A stretch of 64,000 nucleotides of DNA, from assembly GCA_002189035.1 (NCBI GenBank), contig NEEC01000016.1:1945001-2009000 (forward strand). Reading direction: 5' to 3'. Below, piece by piece: positions 1 through 13,167 of this stretch. Both the position numbers and the translations under genes were made by a program. Under the pieces are notes generated by a model that did no database searches, was not told the DNA's origin, and worked only from the letters and a program-made list of their open reading frames with translations. This stretch comes from Utricularia gibba. Taxonomy: Eukaryota; Streptophyta; Magnoliopsida; Lamiales; Lentibulariaceae. How positions within the stretch are numbered: the first letter of the stretch is position 1; every line of letters starts with the position of its first letter.

Positions 1-2640
1 TATAATTCAAAATGATGATGATTATATTATATTGGTATTCTCGTATGATGCACCATTATAACAACATTAGAGTCAAATCTGTTTAATTTTGGTAATATTA
101 TGAGTTAAATATATAATTTTATAAGTTTGAAAATAAAATATTTAAAAATAAATAAATGAAAAGATTTATAATATAATTTTAAAATTTAAGAATTAGGAGT
201 ACACCCCCAAACTCCATTCTAAAAAAAATTGTCTTAATATAATGTTAAATAAATATAAAATTGTCATATTCAAATCTCAACTTTCTCCCTTACATTCCTT
301 TTTTTCAAATTCTAAATGTATGAAATCTCAAATTTTTATTTCATATTTTTTAAATCCTTGAAACAAACAACTGAATATGATTTCCCTAATATTCGTATTC
401 CACCAAATCCTACCTAGCAAACATATCATTAGGGCTTATTTTGTATCGGTTTATGTTAAATAAAGTGCTTAATCATAGATTTATTAATATGCTTTCTAAT
501 TAGATATATTTTTAATATTATTATTTAAATGACAAGTCATGATGAAACATCGTCCTTAAATTGAACTTAACTCATCATATAATACCAAAATACAATATTA
601 TCAATTTTTATTGCAAAAAGATGTTTGGTTAAAGTACTATTTTATTTTATTTTGTTAATAAATTTGTTGTGTATCTTAAACATTTTATACTTCTTATTTA
701 AATGTATAATGAAACAAAACTATCCTTTTGTTTGTATTTTGAATTATATTACTTTTATCTAAATTTTATTCATAAATAATATTCAATAAAAATATTTTAA
801 GTTTTTTTTACCAAAAAATATGATAATTTATCTTTTCTTAAATAACATACCATATGAAGACACAACACATTAAAACTATCAATATTTTAAGCATGTTATA
901 TTGAAACGAATCTTGGAGAATATCAAATAAAATTTTCCAATGATCAGTGACAATACATTAGGGTTGCAAAACCCTCTTGGAATAATATATTACATATTAT
1001 ATATATATATATATTAGCAATTGCATATAAATAAATAAAATATAATTTTAAGACAAACATTTTACAATTGATTTTTATAAAATTAAAATTTGATAAAATT
1101 TAATTAATATATATTTGAAAATATTTTTTTGAATAATTAGCTTCGAATGAATTTATGTTTTAAATTTAAAAAATAAGAATTGATTTTAATAAATAAATAA
1201 ATAACATATTTAGTCATATTCATTAATAATCATATTTTATAAATTATAATTAGCATAAATTATATGCTAGTTATTTATTTTATTTAAATAGATTTGTTTC
1301 AAATTATAATTTAAAATTTAAATTAATTCAATAATTTATAATATTATGAATTGTATTATGTTTTGATGTTATCTAAATCGGATTAGATTAATCGGTTATT
1401 GAAAAGTAGTTAAAAGGTGTTCTGACAACCTGGAGTCGGCCAATAGACCGATAAGTGTCAAAATTGACAACAACGGCCGTTTTGCATAGTGTGAAAAATA
1501 GCTAAATTATGACAATGACAGAGTAGTTGACGGTTATCTAAAAGTAGGAACATAGTATGTACACCAGACGTAGAAAGTAGCTGACATCTATAGAGTTTAG
1601 AATTCGGTTAAATACATCTCACTTCAAGAAACACTACAATGGAAGGAGTTTGACTCCAAGCCCTCCAATTTGTATTTTCTCTCCACCTTCATTTAGTAAA
1701 GATATTTTTCGGCGAGCTCCAACAGCTTTGTGGTTTTCTGTTTTCCAACGGTTTCCATATTAAAATTCCAATCTTCTTTCATTTTCAGTTAACAGAATCA
1801 CCCTACACAAAATACCAAAGCCTTGATCGAATACGGCACGGTCGTCCACATCCATAACTCAAAAATCGGCTTTTACTCTAACACTGATTTTCGCCCTCAA
1901 TATGTTTAAAAAATGGATATAGTGTAAATTTAATTTGTATAGCTTAATTTTTAGATACAACCTCGCATTCTATGATTATGATAAAATTGAAGTATTTAAA
2001 AAAATTATTCACCGTAAAAAAATTGTTATGAGTTAGAACAATAGAATCAATTTTACATGAATAATTAATCTATGTTTGTTAAAATTATTTCAGAAGTAAT
2101 TTAATTGAAAATTTTGATGAAATAAGAATTGATGTATATTTGAAATTGTTTTTTTTAAATAACTATTATGAGATTGATTAATGTTTGGAGTACAAAAGGT
2201 AAGAAGTGATTTTTATAAATAATAATATATTTATCATTGTGTTGTCATTGAAGATGAAAAAAATATTATTGTGTTGTGAATTGAAAATATATAGAACCCT
2301 AAATCATATAAATATAATGAAATTTTGATTAAAAAAAGTAAGTTAATATTTTTTATTTATAATTTGTCATTAATAAAATCAGTGTAATAATAAATTCATT
2401 TTTTTAAAATTAAATTTTATAAAACAATTGTATATGAGAATGCACTCACCCATGTGTTTAATAGAATTAAATTGATTTTTAAAAATTAATTTTGGTAAAA
2501 TAAAATCAGGTAAATATTTGGAAGATAGAATAAATTTTAATAGAATGTAATTGATTTCCAAATGTTATAAATAATTATACAAGAATTGAATTGGTTTCAG
2601 GTAAGCACAAAAAAAACAAAGAATAAAATTAGGAATAAAA
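1..2640. other. AT-rich intergenic DNA, no gene recognised
   Basis: Very AT-rich DNA with short stop-riddled frames only. It holds a TA microsatellite near 997-1014 and two members of an AT-rich dispersed repeat (about 1060-1260 and 2085-2240) that recurs near 49431-49660. The stretch 1367-1794 is less AT-rich, opens TGTTA and closes TAACA, and could be a solo LTR, but the flanking 5-mers do not match. Confidence 0.6.
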
Positions 2641-2747
2641 TAGTGTGAAAAAGCAGTGGGATTCGCGAGGTGGGGAAGCGTGGCAGCCTTGCGGTGGTTA
2701 TACGTGGCTCGCTGCCTGCCGCTGCTGCGGGTTCCATTTCTATCCAA

Positions 2748-2770
2748 CCCGCCCGCCCGCCCGCCCGCCC
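2748..2770. repeat. CCCG/CCGC tetranucleotide microsatellite
   Basis: Roughly six tandem copies of a CCCG unit inside a short GC-rich island downstream of the PORR gene. Overlapping frames here on both strands are products of this low-complexity sequence. Confidence 0.8.
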
Positions 2771-3189
2771 ATAGTATTGTTCATTCCAGGAATCCATCCA
2801 TCCCCGCCCTTGGGTGGGTCCCCAATTTCGAAAGTAATTAAACCAGCGCCTCTGCCTGCCATGAATTCAATAAATTAAAAAAAGAAAAAAAATGAAAAAG
2901 GGGGTGGAATGTGTGTGTGTGTCCTTGAAAACAAACAATATAGCAATGCTATATCAAGAACCTCCCTTGGTTTCACGAAATTCCTTGAAAAGGAAAACGA
3001 GTAATGAGGAGGGAGGGAATACCGTTTGCCTCCCTTTTCGATGATGTGGGTTGAAGTTGGTGCGTGGGATCAAGGCCCAAGGCCAAGGCCCAAATGTACT
3101 GCCGTCCGGCATCCGTCTCGTTTTCCAGATTATCTCCCGTTCTGGGCCCGGGGTGTTACGCCCTACACTACACTGCGGTTGCAGGCGTC

Positions 3190-3214
3190 GAAGGGAAGGG
3201 AAGGGAAGGGAAGG
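3190..3214. repeat. AAGGG pentanucleotide microsatellite
   Basis: About five tandem AAGGG units in the 3' flank of the PORR gene. No function is apparent. Confidence 0.8.
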
Positions 3215-3355
3215 TGATTGTGGGTTCAGGACGGGCGCCGACGGACACGCGCCGACCACCAGACATGCATGGGGAACGACAGAAATGGCTTCATCAACTG
3301 ACAAGTTTTTGAATTCATGACCCAACCCTCCCTATAAAGACAAAAACAGGGTGTT

Positions 3356-4900
3356 TCACCAACGCTCCCGAAGCCGCCCATCTGGGAAAACTGGAACAAC
3401 AACTTTCGCATCACTCTTTCCATTGACTTCCCTTACTAGTAGTTCCTTGCGTTGCTGAGGCACACCATCATCCTCGCCATCATCCTCATCCTGGTCGCTC
3501 CATTCGTCCTCTCCATCTTCATCTTCATCTTCTGTGTATTCATCACTTGCCAAGTCATCAATCTCGTCATCATCCCACTCATCACTCTCGTCTTCATAAG
3601 ACAAGCTATCCGTGTCTGCATCCTTTGAATCGCCCCCTGCTGGAACTCTCTTGGAGAACCTTGGAACATTCACGAGTGCACGGAGCTTCTCCTTAATGAG
3701 CAACAACCTATCCTTTTCGATAAGCTGTGAATCTCGATAAGCTTCGCGGAGGAAAACTGAGTCCCTGTCACCCTTCATCGATACATAAAACATGTCAGGA
3801 TGCCTGATTAGCATTCCCCTAACTTGCTGAGAGAATCTGAAGTCGTCTCGAAAATGGGTCAGATGATCTACAAGCGTTCTCTTCTCAACAGTCAGGCTCA
3901 AAATCTCATGAACAACAGCACACGCGTGCTTTTCCTTCTCCTGACTACCGGATCGTAACATGGAGAAATCTGAATAAGGAGAGATATACGGCATATCTCT
4001 AAATTGTGAAATCCGTCTCATATCCCCTCTAGAAAGATTAAGTCCCTTTGGTAGCTTAACTCTGTTAAACTTTGGGACTCTATCAATGATCAAATTTCGT
4101 TCCACGAGCTCACGCTCCCTATTCTCTTCTTCGGCAAGCTCAGCAGCAGACACTGCGAGTTCAGGATCCCAATGCGTCAACTCCAGCGCTTGTCCTCGCC
4201 CTGTTGAAACGACCTTGAAATATTGCGGGTAACGATGACAAATCGTATCTCGAAATTCCAAAGGCAGACCAAGATCAGTTCTCAAATGAGCTATTTTCTC
4301 TAATAAAATCCTCTTGTCAATAGACATCATCAGAAGCTTTCTCAATTTTGTAACCAACAAATACTCCATTTCATTTCTGATCCTCATCTCCTCATGATAA
4401 AGGCTCTCCGCTTCAGGGGTTAACCTGAAGCGAAGTGAATAAGCTCCCTCTTCTACAATCTCGAATACCGCAGGAAATCTCCTCAACAAAGCAATAAAGC
4501 GCCTCCTTTTCTGCAACCCCAAATCTCTTCTAAATCTCCCCAACTCGCGAAGCGGCATAATTCTATCAGGTTGGCTCATCAGAATCTTCCGAATTTTCAA
4601 AACCAATTTCAGTTTCTTGTCCTTTTGAATTACATTGTCAAATGGCATTTCTTTCCTTCTCTTGACGACACCAGCTTTTATAATGGGACAAAACGTCCTC
4701 GAGTTCGGTAGCAAACCATTTTTTCCCCTGAAGACAGAAGTTTGCCCCAAATATGGAGTTCTGATAGCGAGTTCGGATGAAATCGATGCACCTATGGTTA
4801 AGCAGGATAAGGATGTATAAAATAGTGAAGAAGAATTCACCGGCACCGCGGAAACAGAAGGCGGAGCTTTATGGGATGAGATGAAAAGCTTGGCCTCCAT
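3356..4900 (-). CDS. WTF1: PORR-domain organelle RNA-splicing factor, WTF1-like
   Basis: Single-exon gene for a 514-residue protein. An upstream in-frame Met at 4930 exists, but the Met at 4900 begins MEAKLF, the usual start of WTF1 proteins, so it was chosen. Residues 1-80 are Ser/Thr-rich and basic with few acids, as expected of a chloroplast transit peptide. Residues about 85-412 form the plant organelle RNA recognition (PORR) domain, with family blocks such as LGRFRRDLGLQKRRRF and the HLTHFRDDF segment. Residues 437-479 are an almost wholly acidic tail. WTF1 proteins are known to bind chloroplast group II introns and act with RNC1 in their splicing; that role is inferred here from family membership. 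The frame is intact and full length. The gene stands alone, with no related neighbour. A mitochondrial PORR paralogue is the alternative identity, less likely given the N-terminus. Confidence 0.93.
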   Translation of the reverse strand: MEAKLFISSHKAPPSVSAVPVNSSSLFYTSLSCLTIGASISSELAIRTPYLGQTSVFRGKNGLLPNSRTFCPIIKAGVVKRRKEMPFDNVIQKDKKLKLVLKIRKILMSQPDRIMPLRELGRFRRDLGLQKRRRFIALLRRFPAVFEIVEEGAYSLRFRLTPEAESLYHEEMRIRNEMEYLLVTKLRKLLMMSIDKRILLEKIAHLRTDLGLPLEFRDTICHRYPQYFKVVSTGRGQALELTHWDPELAVSAAELAEEENRERELVERNLIIDRVPKFNRVKLPKGLNLSRGDMRRISQFRDMPYISPYSDFSMLRSGSQEKEKHACAVVHEILSLTVEKRTLVDHLTHFRDDFRFSQQVRGMLIRHPDMFYVSMKGDRDSVFLREAYRDSQLIEKDRLLLIKEKLRALVNVPRFSKRVPAGGDSKDADTDSLSYEDESDEWDDDEIDDLASDEYTEDEDEDGEDEWSDQDEDDGEDDGVPQQRKELLVREVNGKSDAKVVVPVFPDGRLRERW

Positions 4901-7900
4901 TGCTAGCTCGAAACCCTCGCATGGAGTCAAAGGATAAGCATTTCGAAATGCTGGAGAAGATTAGGGTTCTACGAGTCCAAGCGCCAACCAGCAAGAGCCA
5001 CAGGACAGGCGTCTGATATTTTTCCATTCACGCCAATTAAAGCTTTTCTTTTCCCATTTTTTTATTATAAACAATAATGAAGTATTTCACGAGAAAGCAA
5101 AGGCAACAAATTGTCGTGTGTGTATGGGTTTTTGAGTGACCCAAGGCCCAAGACTAAGCCCAATAATCTTGTGTGTAGTAGGGAGGGTGAGAATCAGAAC
5201 TCAAAGCATGCAAACCACGAGAATCGAAACATCAGTTGTGACCTTTGATGCTTGCATGGTTTGGACACAAGGCACCTAGCTAACAACCCTATAACACCCC
5301 ATGCCCACACTTCCCTAGTTAAGTTCAAGGTTGGGTGATAGGTAAGTGTTCATATGTCATGATAGTGTGGTTCGTTAGATTCTACAACGATAGTCTTGAG
5401 GTTTCCTAAAAAAGGATGTATACATAGGAGTGCTTCCCAATTGTCCCTCCCAACATGCACATTGTCGTTACTTCCCTCCTCGCCATCTAGTCCCACCTTG
5501 CATGAAGCAACATAAGGATTGGTGTTTCCTATGTAAGCTCACCCTCTGCTTACGATACAACTATGAATAAAAAAAAAATTCATGAGTGAGACTTTCTAAT
5601 CATCACAAAACACTCTTCAGTGAGATACTTCAAACATTGCTCACTACAATTACTACTCTTGTGAGTGGTAATTGGACTCATGTCCATTAGTGTTGTCCAT
5701 TGAACTATCATGCTTGCATCATGACATTGCTACTATAGGTGTCAACTACAACCTTAAAATTATTGGACATTGTTTTACCAAGCATATTCTCAATGTTTTC
5801 ACTATGAATGTCAATAGCACCACACCTATAATGGGTGAACTACCATCGTGCACCGTCTTTTACTCGGTGAATTGCCATGACAATGCCCAGCAATAGATGA
5901 CATGTCATGATTATTGCTCACTTGATTCTCTTGTATCGTACTTCACTCTGGCTAGAGGATATGTGAATCCCTATTGCTCAATAGTTGTTAGATGCATTAA
6001 ATGAGTACTGATGCGTGTCGTTTCACAAAACATTTTAATATTTTTAAAACTCGTAAAACACAAAACCGTATTACGGGTGTCGAATGCAGGGAGTTGTTTT
6101 TGAGTGAAAGGTGAGGTACCCCGAATACAACTGTCACAATTTGTAAACAGTTTTGAAAGTAAAAGGTGCGAGAAACATTGATGATGAAGCTTGAGTAAGG
6201 GAATAAGAGGGGCTTTGAATAGACAACTGAAATAAATGTAAGCGATGAACCTTAAATAAAGTAAATGTTCCTGATTTGGAATCCTGTCTAGCTATGTTCG
6301 TTGCGTCTTCACTCCTCTCTAGTTTTCTCGAGTACTCGGTTATAAGAGTAAGGAATTGCCTAACCTCCCTTACACTCTCTTGCAAGAAGGCACGGGAATG
6401 ACCCGATGTTGCTCCTCCTTGGACGAACATGAGAATAAGAGGTCCTGCCAGTGTACCCTCACAACCGAATTGCGCGCATGTGCCCGAGTGTTTCCAATGA
6501 CCCAATGAGTCCAGATACGAGGTCACTACCTATCCATTGATCCTGAGGTACGCCCATAGACAAAACGTAATCTTCCTCCTGCCAAAAGGGCATAAGTTGG
6601 TGCTTTCCACCTTGCTCCTCTCCAAAACCCACGGGTAGTGATCAACTAGCCATGAATCTTGAATAAGGGGACTATTACAGAAAGACTGCAACATAGTCAT
6701 GTGAAGACATACGAAACCCATTCGGATTCAAAGAAGAGATGAAGATAAGCTAATGAAACATAGATATGGGGGTGTTCCAACCTAGAAACGGAAGTCTCTA
6801 GCCGTGAACGGCCATACAAACTAAAGGAAAGGAAAACAAAGTTCTAGAGAGAAGCTAGAGGAAAATCCTCTAGAGAGAGAAAATAAAAGGAAAAACTAAA
6901 CTAAACTACTACTTGTCCCACGTCTGAACAGAACTGAACTTCAATGAGAGTTTGAGATTTCGTGTCCCCTTGGTTCTGCTGAACTTGAGATGACTTGCAA
7001 GCAAACATCTGCTTTGACACTAGTACGCTAATGATATCGCCTATCAGGGACTCCCGTGTTCCGCATGTCAAGGCTCATGATTAGGCGTCTGCAGTCTTCC
7101 GTAAATCAAGAGAATGTGAGCTCAGGAAGATCTAATTTGTAGCCATCTGATGCCCTCTTTTTCTTACTTCCTGCCACGTGTGCGCCTCTAGAAAAACTCA
7201 ATTAAAACTAGCAAAAGTATTAGATAAAATAAAAGATTTAGGATAAGTACCCTAAACTAGATAAGAACCTAAATCTCATATTATAGACTCCTAATTGGAC
7301 ATTTCTAATCACAATTAAGTATAAAAACAACCTAAAAAATAATAAAAAAATGACACTTAACAAGTACCCTTGATCAGTCTCTCCACTTATACATGCTTGT
7401 GTACCTTGTGCTTGGCCCTTATTTTCCTCACCTAATCACACACATGTTCATTATACTATGTCTTAGTAGATGTGATGATTGGCATTTCCATACATGCCAC
7501 TATGCTATCTCACTTATTCATTACTCTTCTATCATGTATCGTCTCTTAATATGCCTGTAAATGTTACAATCCTCTCCACATTTGGCTCATTGTCATGCCC
7601 CTTCAATTGCATCTAGTCCAAATTGTTCATTCAAAAAAAAAAAAAAACTTACGATTCACTCTGCCTTAATACTCTTCGGGTTCCCAAAATGCTTATTGCA
7701 TCACTCCTCTCATTCTCATGTAGCTTCATTTATGGTCCTACTTTCCTATTAGACTTTTACCCATGACATTACCCACTATTTGATTATATTTACTTGTTGA
7801 TCCAAATGTATAGTAGTTGCATTTCGTAAGTTGGATTATCCCACAATGTGAACTCAAATTCATAAACCACTCCCTCAAGTCTTATCACACATTCTCTCCA

Positions 7901-8255
7901 ATTCGCTCAGTAACTACATAAGGGTTGATACAATAAAACGCTAGCCTCTAATAGCTATATCCTTGGATGATTCCCTTTCAAATTCCAAGAATTTCCTCCA
8001 TCCATCTCCCATTTCTATTATCTATCATGCACATATTATAATTGCTCTCATACTATATTTATAGCTTTTTCGAGCTATTGCATGACCTCCAATTCAAGTA
8101 TAAAGCACCCCTCCCCCCACCTTTTTTTAATTGTAATAGATTGCCATCTATAGACTATACAATGCCTTGAAAGCCATCTCTTCCGAACTTGTTTAATTAT
8201 ATGAAGATATTCACATCTAGATGATGAAGATATTAATATAAATCAATCTAACTCT
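4901..8255. other. Intergenic DNA, probably repeat-derived; no gene recognised
   Basis: The first 150 bases are the promoter side of the PORR gene. The rest holds only short open frames; the longest, at 6134-6526 on the minus strand, resembles no family I recognise and lacks domain features. The stretch near 5288 starts with an AACACCCC motif reminiscent of gypsy LTR starts, and 6130-7150 looks like decayed element DNA, but no LTR pair or coding motif supports a class. Confidence 0.45.
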
Positions 8256-10580
8256 CCTAAAAAAAAGTAGCTAATGCTAGATATTACATCTTATGAAGAC
8301 TCAAATCAAATTGAAAGAGATCCTGATGTAAGATGATATCAAAATACCCGATGGAAAAAAGGGATGTGAATTGACGAGTTTATTGAAAACTTGGACCTTT
8401 TCAAATTGATCTGCCTAACTTACAAGGTAAATGTTGGAAATTTCTTAGTTATTCGTATAAAGTATTTCCAAAATGGTTTAAGTATTCTCCTTTAAAAGAT
8501 GATGTATTTTGCCTTCCATGTTCTCTTTTTTTCAAGCCATTTTTTGGGGCAAATGCATTTGCTATGGATTGATTTAAGAATTGGAAAAAGGTGAATGCAG
8601 GAAAACATTATACTTTTTTGCATCATATAGGAAAAGATCTTCTTTTTCCATTTAAGGTTTCTATGCAGAATTGTCATGATATGATGAATTTATTATAATA
8701 TATAGATAGGGTTATTGATGGACATTCTATTTAGTTAGTGGCTCAAAATCAATTGAGACTTAAAGTTTCGATTGAAGCCGATAAATTATGTGCTTTTCAC
8801 GGAATTGCATTTAGAGGATTTGATGAGAATTCAAATTCAACTAATGGAGTTAACTTTCTAGAGATGACAAGATACATAAGTATATTTAACAGTGAAGTTG
8901 TTGCTATTGTTCTTGAAAATGCTCCTACAAATAAATCATATACTTCTCCCACAATTAAGAAAGAGATAGTTTCTCTCTATGCAAGGAAAATTCAAAGATT
9001 TATACGTTCAAATATTGGTGCTTCAAAATTTTGTATCCTTGTGAATGAATCACGAGATGAATCCTGTAGGGAACAAATGGCTATTGTGTTAAGATTTGTA
9101 GATGATGATAGTTTTGTTCAAGAAAGATTCTTTGATATTGTCAATGTGAAAAATACTCAATACGTGATGTTAAAGAAAGAGATATGTGATGTTCTATCTT
9201 ATCATAATTTGAGCTTACATGATATTTGAGGACAAGGATATAATGGTGCTAGTAATATGCATGGAGAGTGGAACGGTTTGCAAGCTTTGTTCTTAGATGA
9301 ATATTCTTATGCGTATTATATTCATTGTTTTGCTCATAAATTGCAATAAGTATTGGTAGCTACATTAAAAAATATCATCCTTGTTGAAAATTTCTTTTCA
9401 TATGTCATGTTGATCATCATCTTAGTTTCATCTTCTAAACATCAAGATCATTTGCGAAGTGCTAGATCACTTCAAATTGAAGAATTGACCTACACTAGTG
9501 AGCTTAAAATAGGTTCTTGAAAAAATCAGATTAGCAGTCTACAATGCCCTATTGAAACACGTTGGGGTTCTCATTTTAAATCTTTGGTTAGTCTACTTGA
9601 AATGTTTGATCCAATTATTCATGTGTTAGAAGATATAATAGATGATGATAAGGGCTTTGTTTTATCAAAATCATTAGCTAAAAGAGTTTGTGAGATAATG
9701 TTGTTTTTTAAATTTATGTTTATCTTTCATTTCATAATAGAACTATTGAAAATGACAGAAGATTTATGTAGAATATTTTAATATAGAGATCAAAATATTT
9801 TGAATTCTATTGATTCGATTGAACATGCTAAGGAAATCATTCATGGCTTCCAAGAAAATAAACGGGGTGAATTGCTAGAAAATACTAAGAAGTTTTATAT
9901 GACTCATGATATAGATATTCCTTATATGGATGCTATTCGTCTATCAAGTAAAGGTTGTTTTCAGAAATCTTGTCCTGTTACATTTGAATATTACTATCAA
10001 TTTGAGATATTTATATGCACTATAAACTGTGTACTAGATGAAATAAGAAGCAGAATTAATGAAAAGGTGGTTGAATTGCTTAAACTATGTTCAACTTTGA
10101 ACCCTAAATGTGTTATGAATCATATGATTTCTTTGAAATTTGTTGATCAATTGAAAATTTCTATCCAATTGATTTTACGGATTAAGAAAAGATACATTAG
10201 AGATATCAATTGATTTGGATGTGATGTTAAGAGAAATTTCAATGACATTTCAAATGTTTATGAATTATGTCAAATTATGGCGAAGAATAGGAAGTTAGTG
10301 AATTATTATCTTGTTGATAGTCTAATTTGACTTATTTTGACTCTTCTAGTTTCTACACCGACTTTTGAACATGCATTCTCAGCGATAAAAATTGTGAAGC
10401 ATCGGTTGTAGAATAAAAGGGAAGATGATTTTTTATCTATCTCTTTGATTATGTATATTGAAAAAGATACTGCTCGTAGTTTCAATGTTAATAGTTTAAC
10501 AGATGAATTTGAGAGTATGAAAAATCGTAAATTAAAATTTTGGGTTACGTTGAATGTATTGTTTTTTGAAATTTGTTCTT
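8256..10580 (+). pseudogene. Decayed hAT transposase (TTF/ZMYM1-like, DUF4371)
   Basis: An intronless transposase relic read almost entirely in one frame. In order it shows a TTF-type zinc-finger region (FCLPCSLFF, then FKNWKKVN, about 8500-8600), a DUF4371/RNase H-like core at 8738-9229 continuing through the hallmark block GQGYNGASNMHGEWNGLQAL just after it, the ETRWGSHFKSL block near 9560, and the hAT C-terminal dimerisation region (TPTFEHAFSAIKIVKHRL) near 10340-10410. At least seven in-frame stops interrupt it, for example at 8696, 8732 and 9227, so it cannot make a transposase. No convincing terminal inverted repeats or 8-bp target duplication were found, so the element ends are approximate. 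Domesticated ZMYM1-like genes exist in plants, but the number of stops argues against that here. Confidence 0.88.
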
Positions 10581-11427
10581 GAATAATGATATGTTACAAT
10601 ATTAATGTTTATTTGTCCCTCCCTCTCCAAAGTTTTTCCTCATCATAGGATAAACCTAGTTATAATATAATGTAATGCCCCGCAACAACTTCCCACCGAT
10701 GAGGCACATTGTCATTCCCTAGCCCCATCGTGCACCGCATGCTTAGGATCATTGAGACACATTCACAATGCATACGATCGGGCTAGCGATTTATCGGAAG
10801 TCATATTAAAAAACGAAAAACCAAATACAACGTTATGTTCCTATTTACATAATGAAAATTATCATGCAAAAATGGCAAAATGAGATGCAATAAAACGTGA
10901 CTTCCATAACAATTCTGGAAAATTTTTTTATAGTTTTTTAAAATCTTTTTCTTGATTTTTCATTCATTGTATGATATTTGACTTTTCTTAATTCATATAA
11001 TTTTTTATTTGCACTACATGCATTGACAAGCGTAATTAACACGGTGTCTAAAAATTTGTTTATATTTTTTAATTTGTATAATTTTTTAGCTGTAAGCTAA
11101 GCATGATTACATGAAAATAAAAATAAATTTTTTTATTAATTAATTTCGATTTTTATTTTGGTGGTTGTTGATTCTTAATGGAGTTTCTGCAATAAATAAA
11201 TCGAAATTATTGGAGCATGTGGTTCACCACGTCATCTCAGATTCATGGATTGGTGAAGACCATTGAAGCTGAAGTGAAGTGTGAAGTAAGCTCCCAAGTA
11301 ATGTTCATGGTTGCCTGCGGAGGGGAGAGGGAGTGGCCGAGCACGAAGATGAAGAGCTCTGTCATTGCAACACATCAATCTACAGACGCGGAGGTCTTTC
11401 TGGACTGGTGGGCGGCAGTGATGAGCA
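10581..11427. other. Intergenic DNA and 3' flank of the TBL gene
   Basis: AT-rich DNA with no coding features. A TAATGCCCCGC start near 10672 resembles gypsy LTR termini but no partner was found. The last 200 bases are probably the 3' untranslated region of the minus-strand TBL gene. Confidence 0.5.
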
Positions 11428-13167
11428 TCAATCCGAGTCGGGGACACGGGATAACATCTCCATGATCAGGTCATTCCAGGCATCGATCGGCCCTGGTAAG
11501 CACCAATGCAGGCAGTCATTCTGAATCTTGTCGTTCTCGCCCTTGCCATCATAGGGATGGAACTGCCGGTACACCCCCGGATGACCATCGGGGCGCAATA
11601 GCGACAGCCCCGTCGTATCCAGCAATCGCAATTCCAACCCATTCTTCTGGCGTGCTGCTGCAGCAGCCATGTCGAACTCCTGAAGCTCTACATCTCGCAT
11701 GAAGCGATCCACTTGTCGCATTCCAACTTGTCCTGGTTGGAAAGGTACGGTTCTGTTGCAGTACCCCCCTGAATCCCATTCCCCATTCTCGAAGTGATCG
11801 GGGGTGGTGGTTCTGAAAACAATCAACGGCTTGTGCGTGGATTCGGTGAAGAACTTGAAGGTAGAGTTGAGGGCTCTGCGGTAGGCGTAGTCTATCGGTA
11901 TCTCCGTTGTGTTGCTCTCACGGCATCCGTGGCAGCCAATGGGTCTGGAGTTCTCGTAGTAAACTGCAGACTTGAGAAACCATTTGCCTCCTGCGATTAG
12001 TACGTAATCCAGGTGCTGGTATTGCTCCGTCCATACGGTGTCCAGTCGATCAAGATGAAGCTGGATTGTGCCAGAGGAAACGCCATCGTCATTCTCAAAG
12101 ATGCGAGCCTTTGTAAGGAAAGGAGCCCAGACCAAGGAGACAGTGAAGTTGGAGGAGGGGAATGACCATCTTCTGTTCTTGAAAGTCTCGTCGTGATAAA
12201 CTTCGACAGCATCTTCAACCTGAAGGGAAGCAATTCAACACGATTTACTGGAAGTGGCAAGAACACAGAGAGACAGACAGCGTTGAATTGTTTGAGGATT
12301 CAGATTCGCAAACAAATCAACTGGAGCCCGGGACCAGTTAGGTGGGATTTCGCTGTTGAAGGCCATCAACAGAGAAACACAATCCCACATACATCTCAAG
12401 GAATCGGTGTGATGCTGACCGCTGATCTCAACGCAAAGATGATACCTTTATCAGCACGTCACAGTTGCATTCATTCACTGAACTCAAGAACAGTCAAGAT
12501 GGTTACCTCGGAGAGCATGCAGAACAATGACTGAACATGGTTCCTCATTATGGAGTCGCCGATGAGAGCCATAGATTTCCCTCTCATTCTGCTGAGAAAT
12601 TTCCTGGCATCGAAGTTTGGTAAATCACAGTCCTTGGGTTTCCATCTCCAGTAAAGGTAATCCGAATCCGGCCTCCCATTCTTGATGCAGTTTTGTGGCG
12701 GCTCAATCATGGAGCACGTAGCATTAGTGTACCTCGGGCCGTTGAAATCTCGAACCCATCTTCCCACGAAGATATCACAACTTTCTGAGAGGAACACGAG
12801 CGCACCAGCAATCAGAGATCTACGCCTTAGTAACCCGAAAACAAGCAAATCTCAACGAAAAATGCACGCGCAAATGAGAAGCAATAGATAGCAGCAGGGA
12901 AAACCCACTAGCGAGATTCAGAGGAACATGGTTTTGTCCATCACCGGGAACCGCGCGAGGCGAGACCGGCACAATGTCGGCAGAAAAGAGGCGGTAAGCC
13001 AGACCCAAGAGAAGGAAGCAGCAGGCGAATTTGAGGAATGCGGGCGAGACCGGGAGCATGTGGTTGGGAAAATGGGCGGTGAATCGCTTCATCGCCGGCG
13101 CCGGTTGCAAAGGATTGCTGAACGAAAATGTGGAAGTTGTTGAGTGAGGCGAGGCGACGATACCCAC
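11428..13167 (-). CDS. TBL: Trichome birefringence-like (PMR5/TBL) polysaccharide O-acetyltransferase
   Basis: Three exons with GT-AG junctions and matching phases: 13167-12909, 12784-12507 and 12219-11428, giving 442 residues, or 417 if translation begins at the second Met (13092), which directly precedes the membrane anchor and may be the true start. A hydrophobic segment (LKFACCFLLLGLAYRLF) marks a type II Golgi membrane protein. The TBL domain follows with CDIFVGRWV, the catalytic GDS motif in ALIGDSIMRNHVQSLFC (residues 162-164) and the C-terminal DxxH motif in NDCLHWCLPGPIDAW (residues 414-417). Family members acetylate xylan, xyloglucan, mannan or pectin in the Golgi; spacing and wording around both motifs are closest to the AXY4/TBL19-27 group, suggesting xyloglucan or a related hemicellulose, but substrate cannot be settled from sequence alone. 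It lies 327 bp downstream of a GH3 gene on the same strand. Confidence 0.93.

Noticed and set aside
2565-3423. Cluster of overlapping open frames on both strands
   Set aside because: They arise from GC-rich microsatellites (CCCG, AAGGG), show no domain and overlap each other in opposing frames.
6134-6526. 130-residue minus-strand frame
   Set aside because: No recognisable domain, no start context or splice partners; lies in probable repeat DNA.
11217-12891. Plus-strand frames opposite the TBL gene
   Set aside because: Shadows of the well-supported minus-strand exons.
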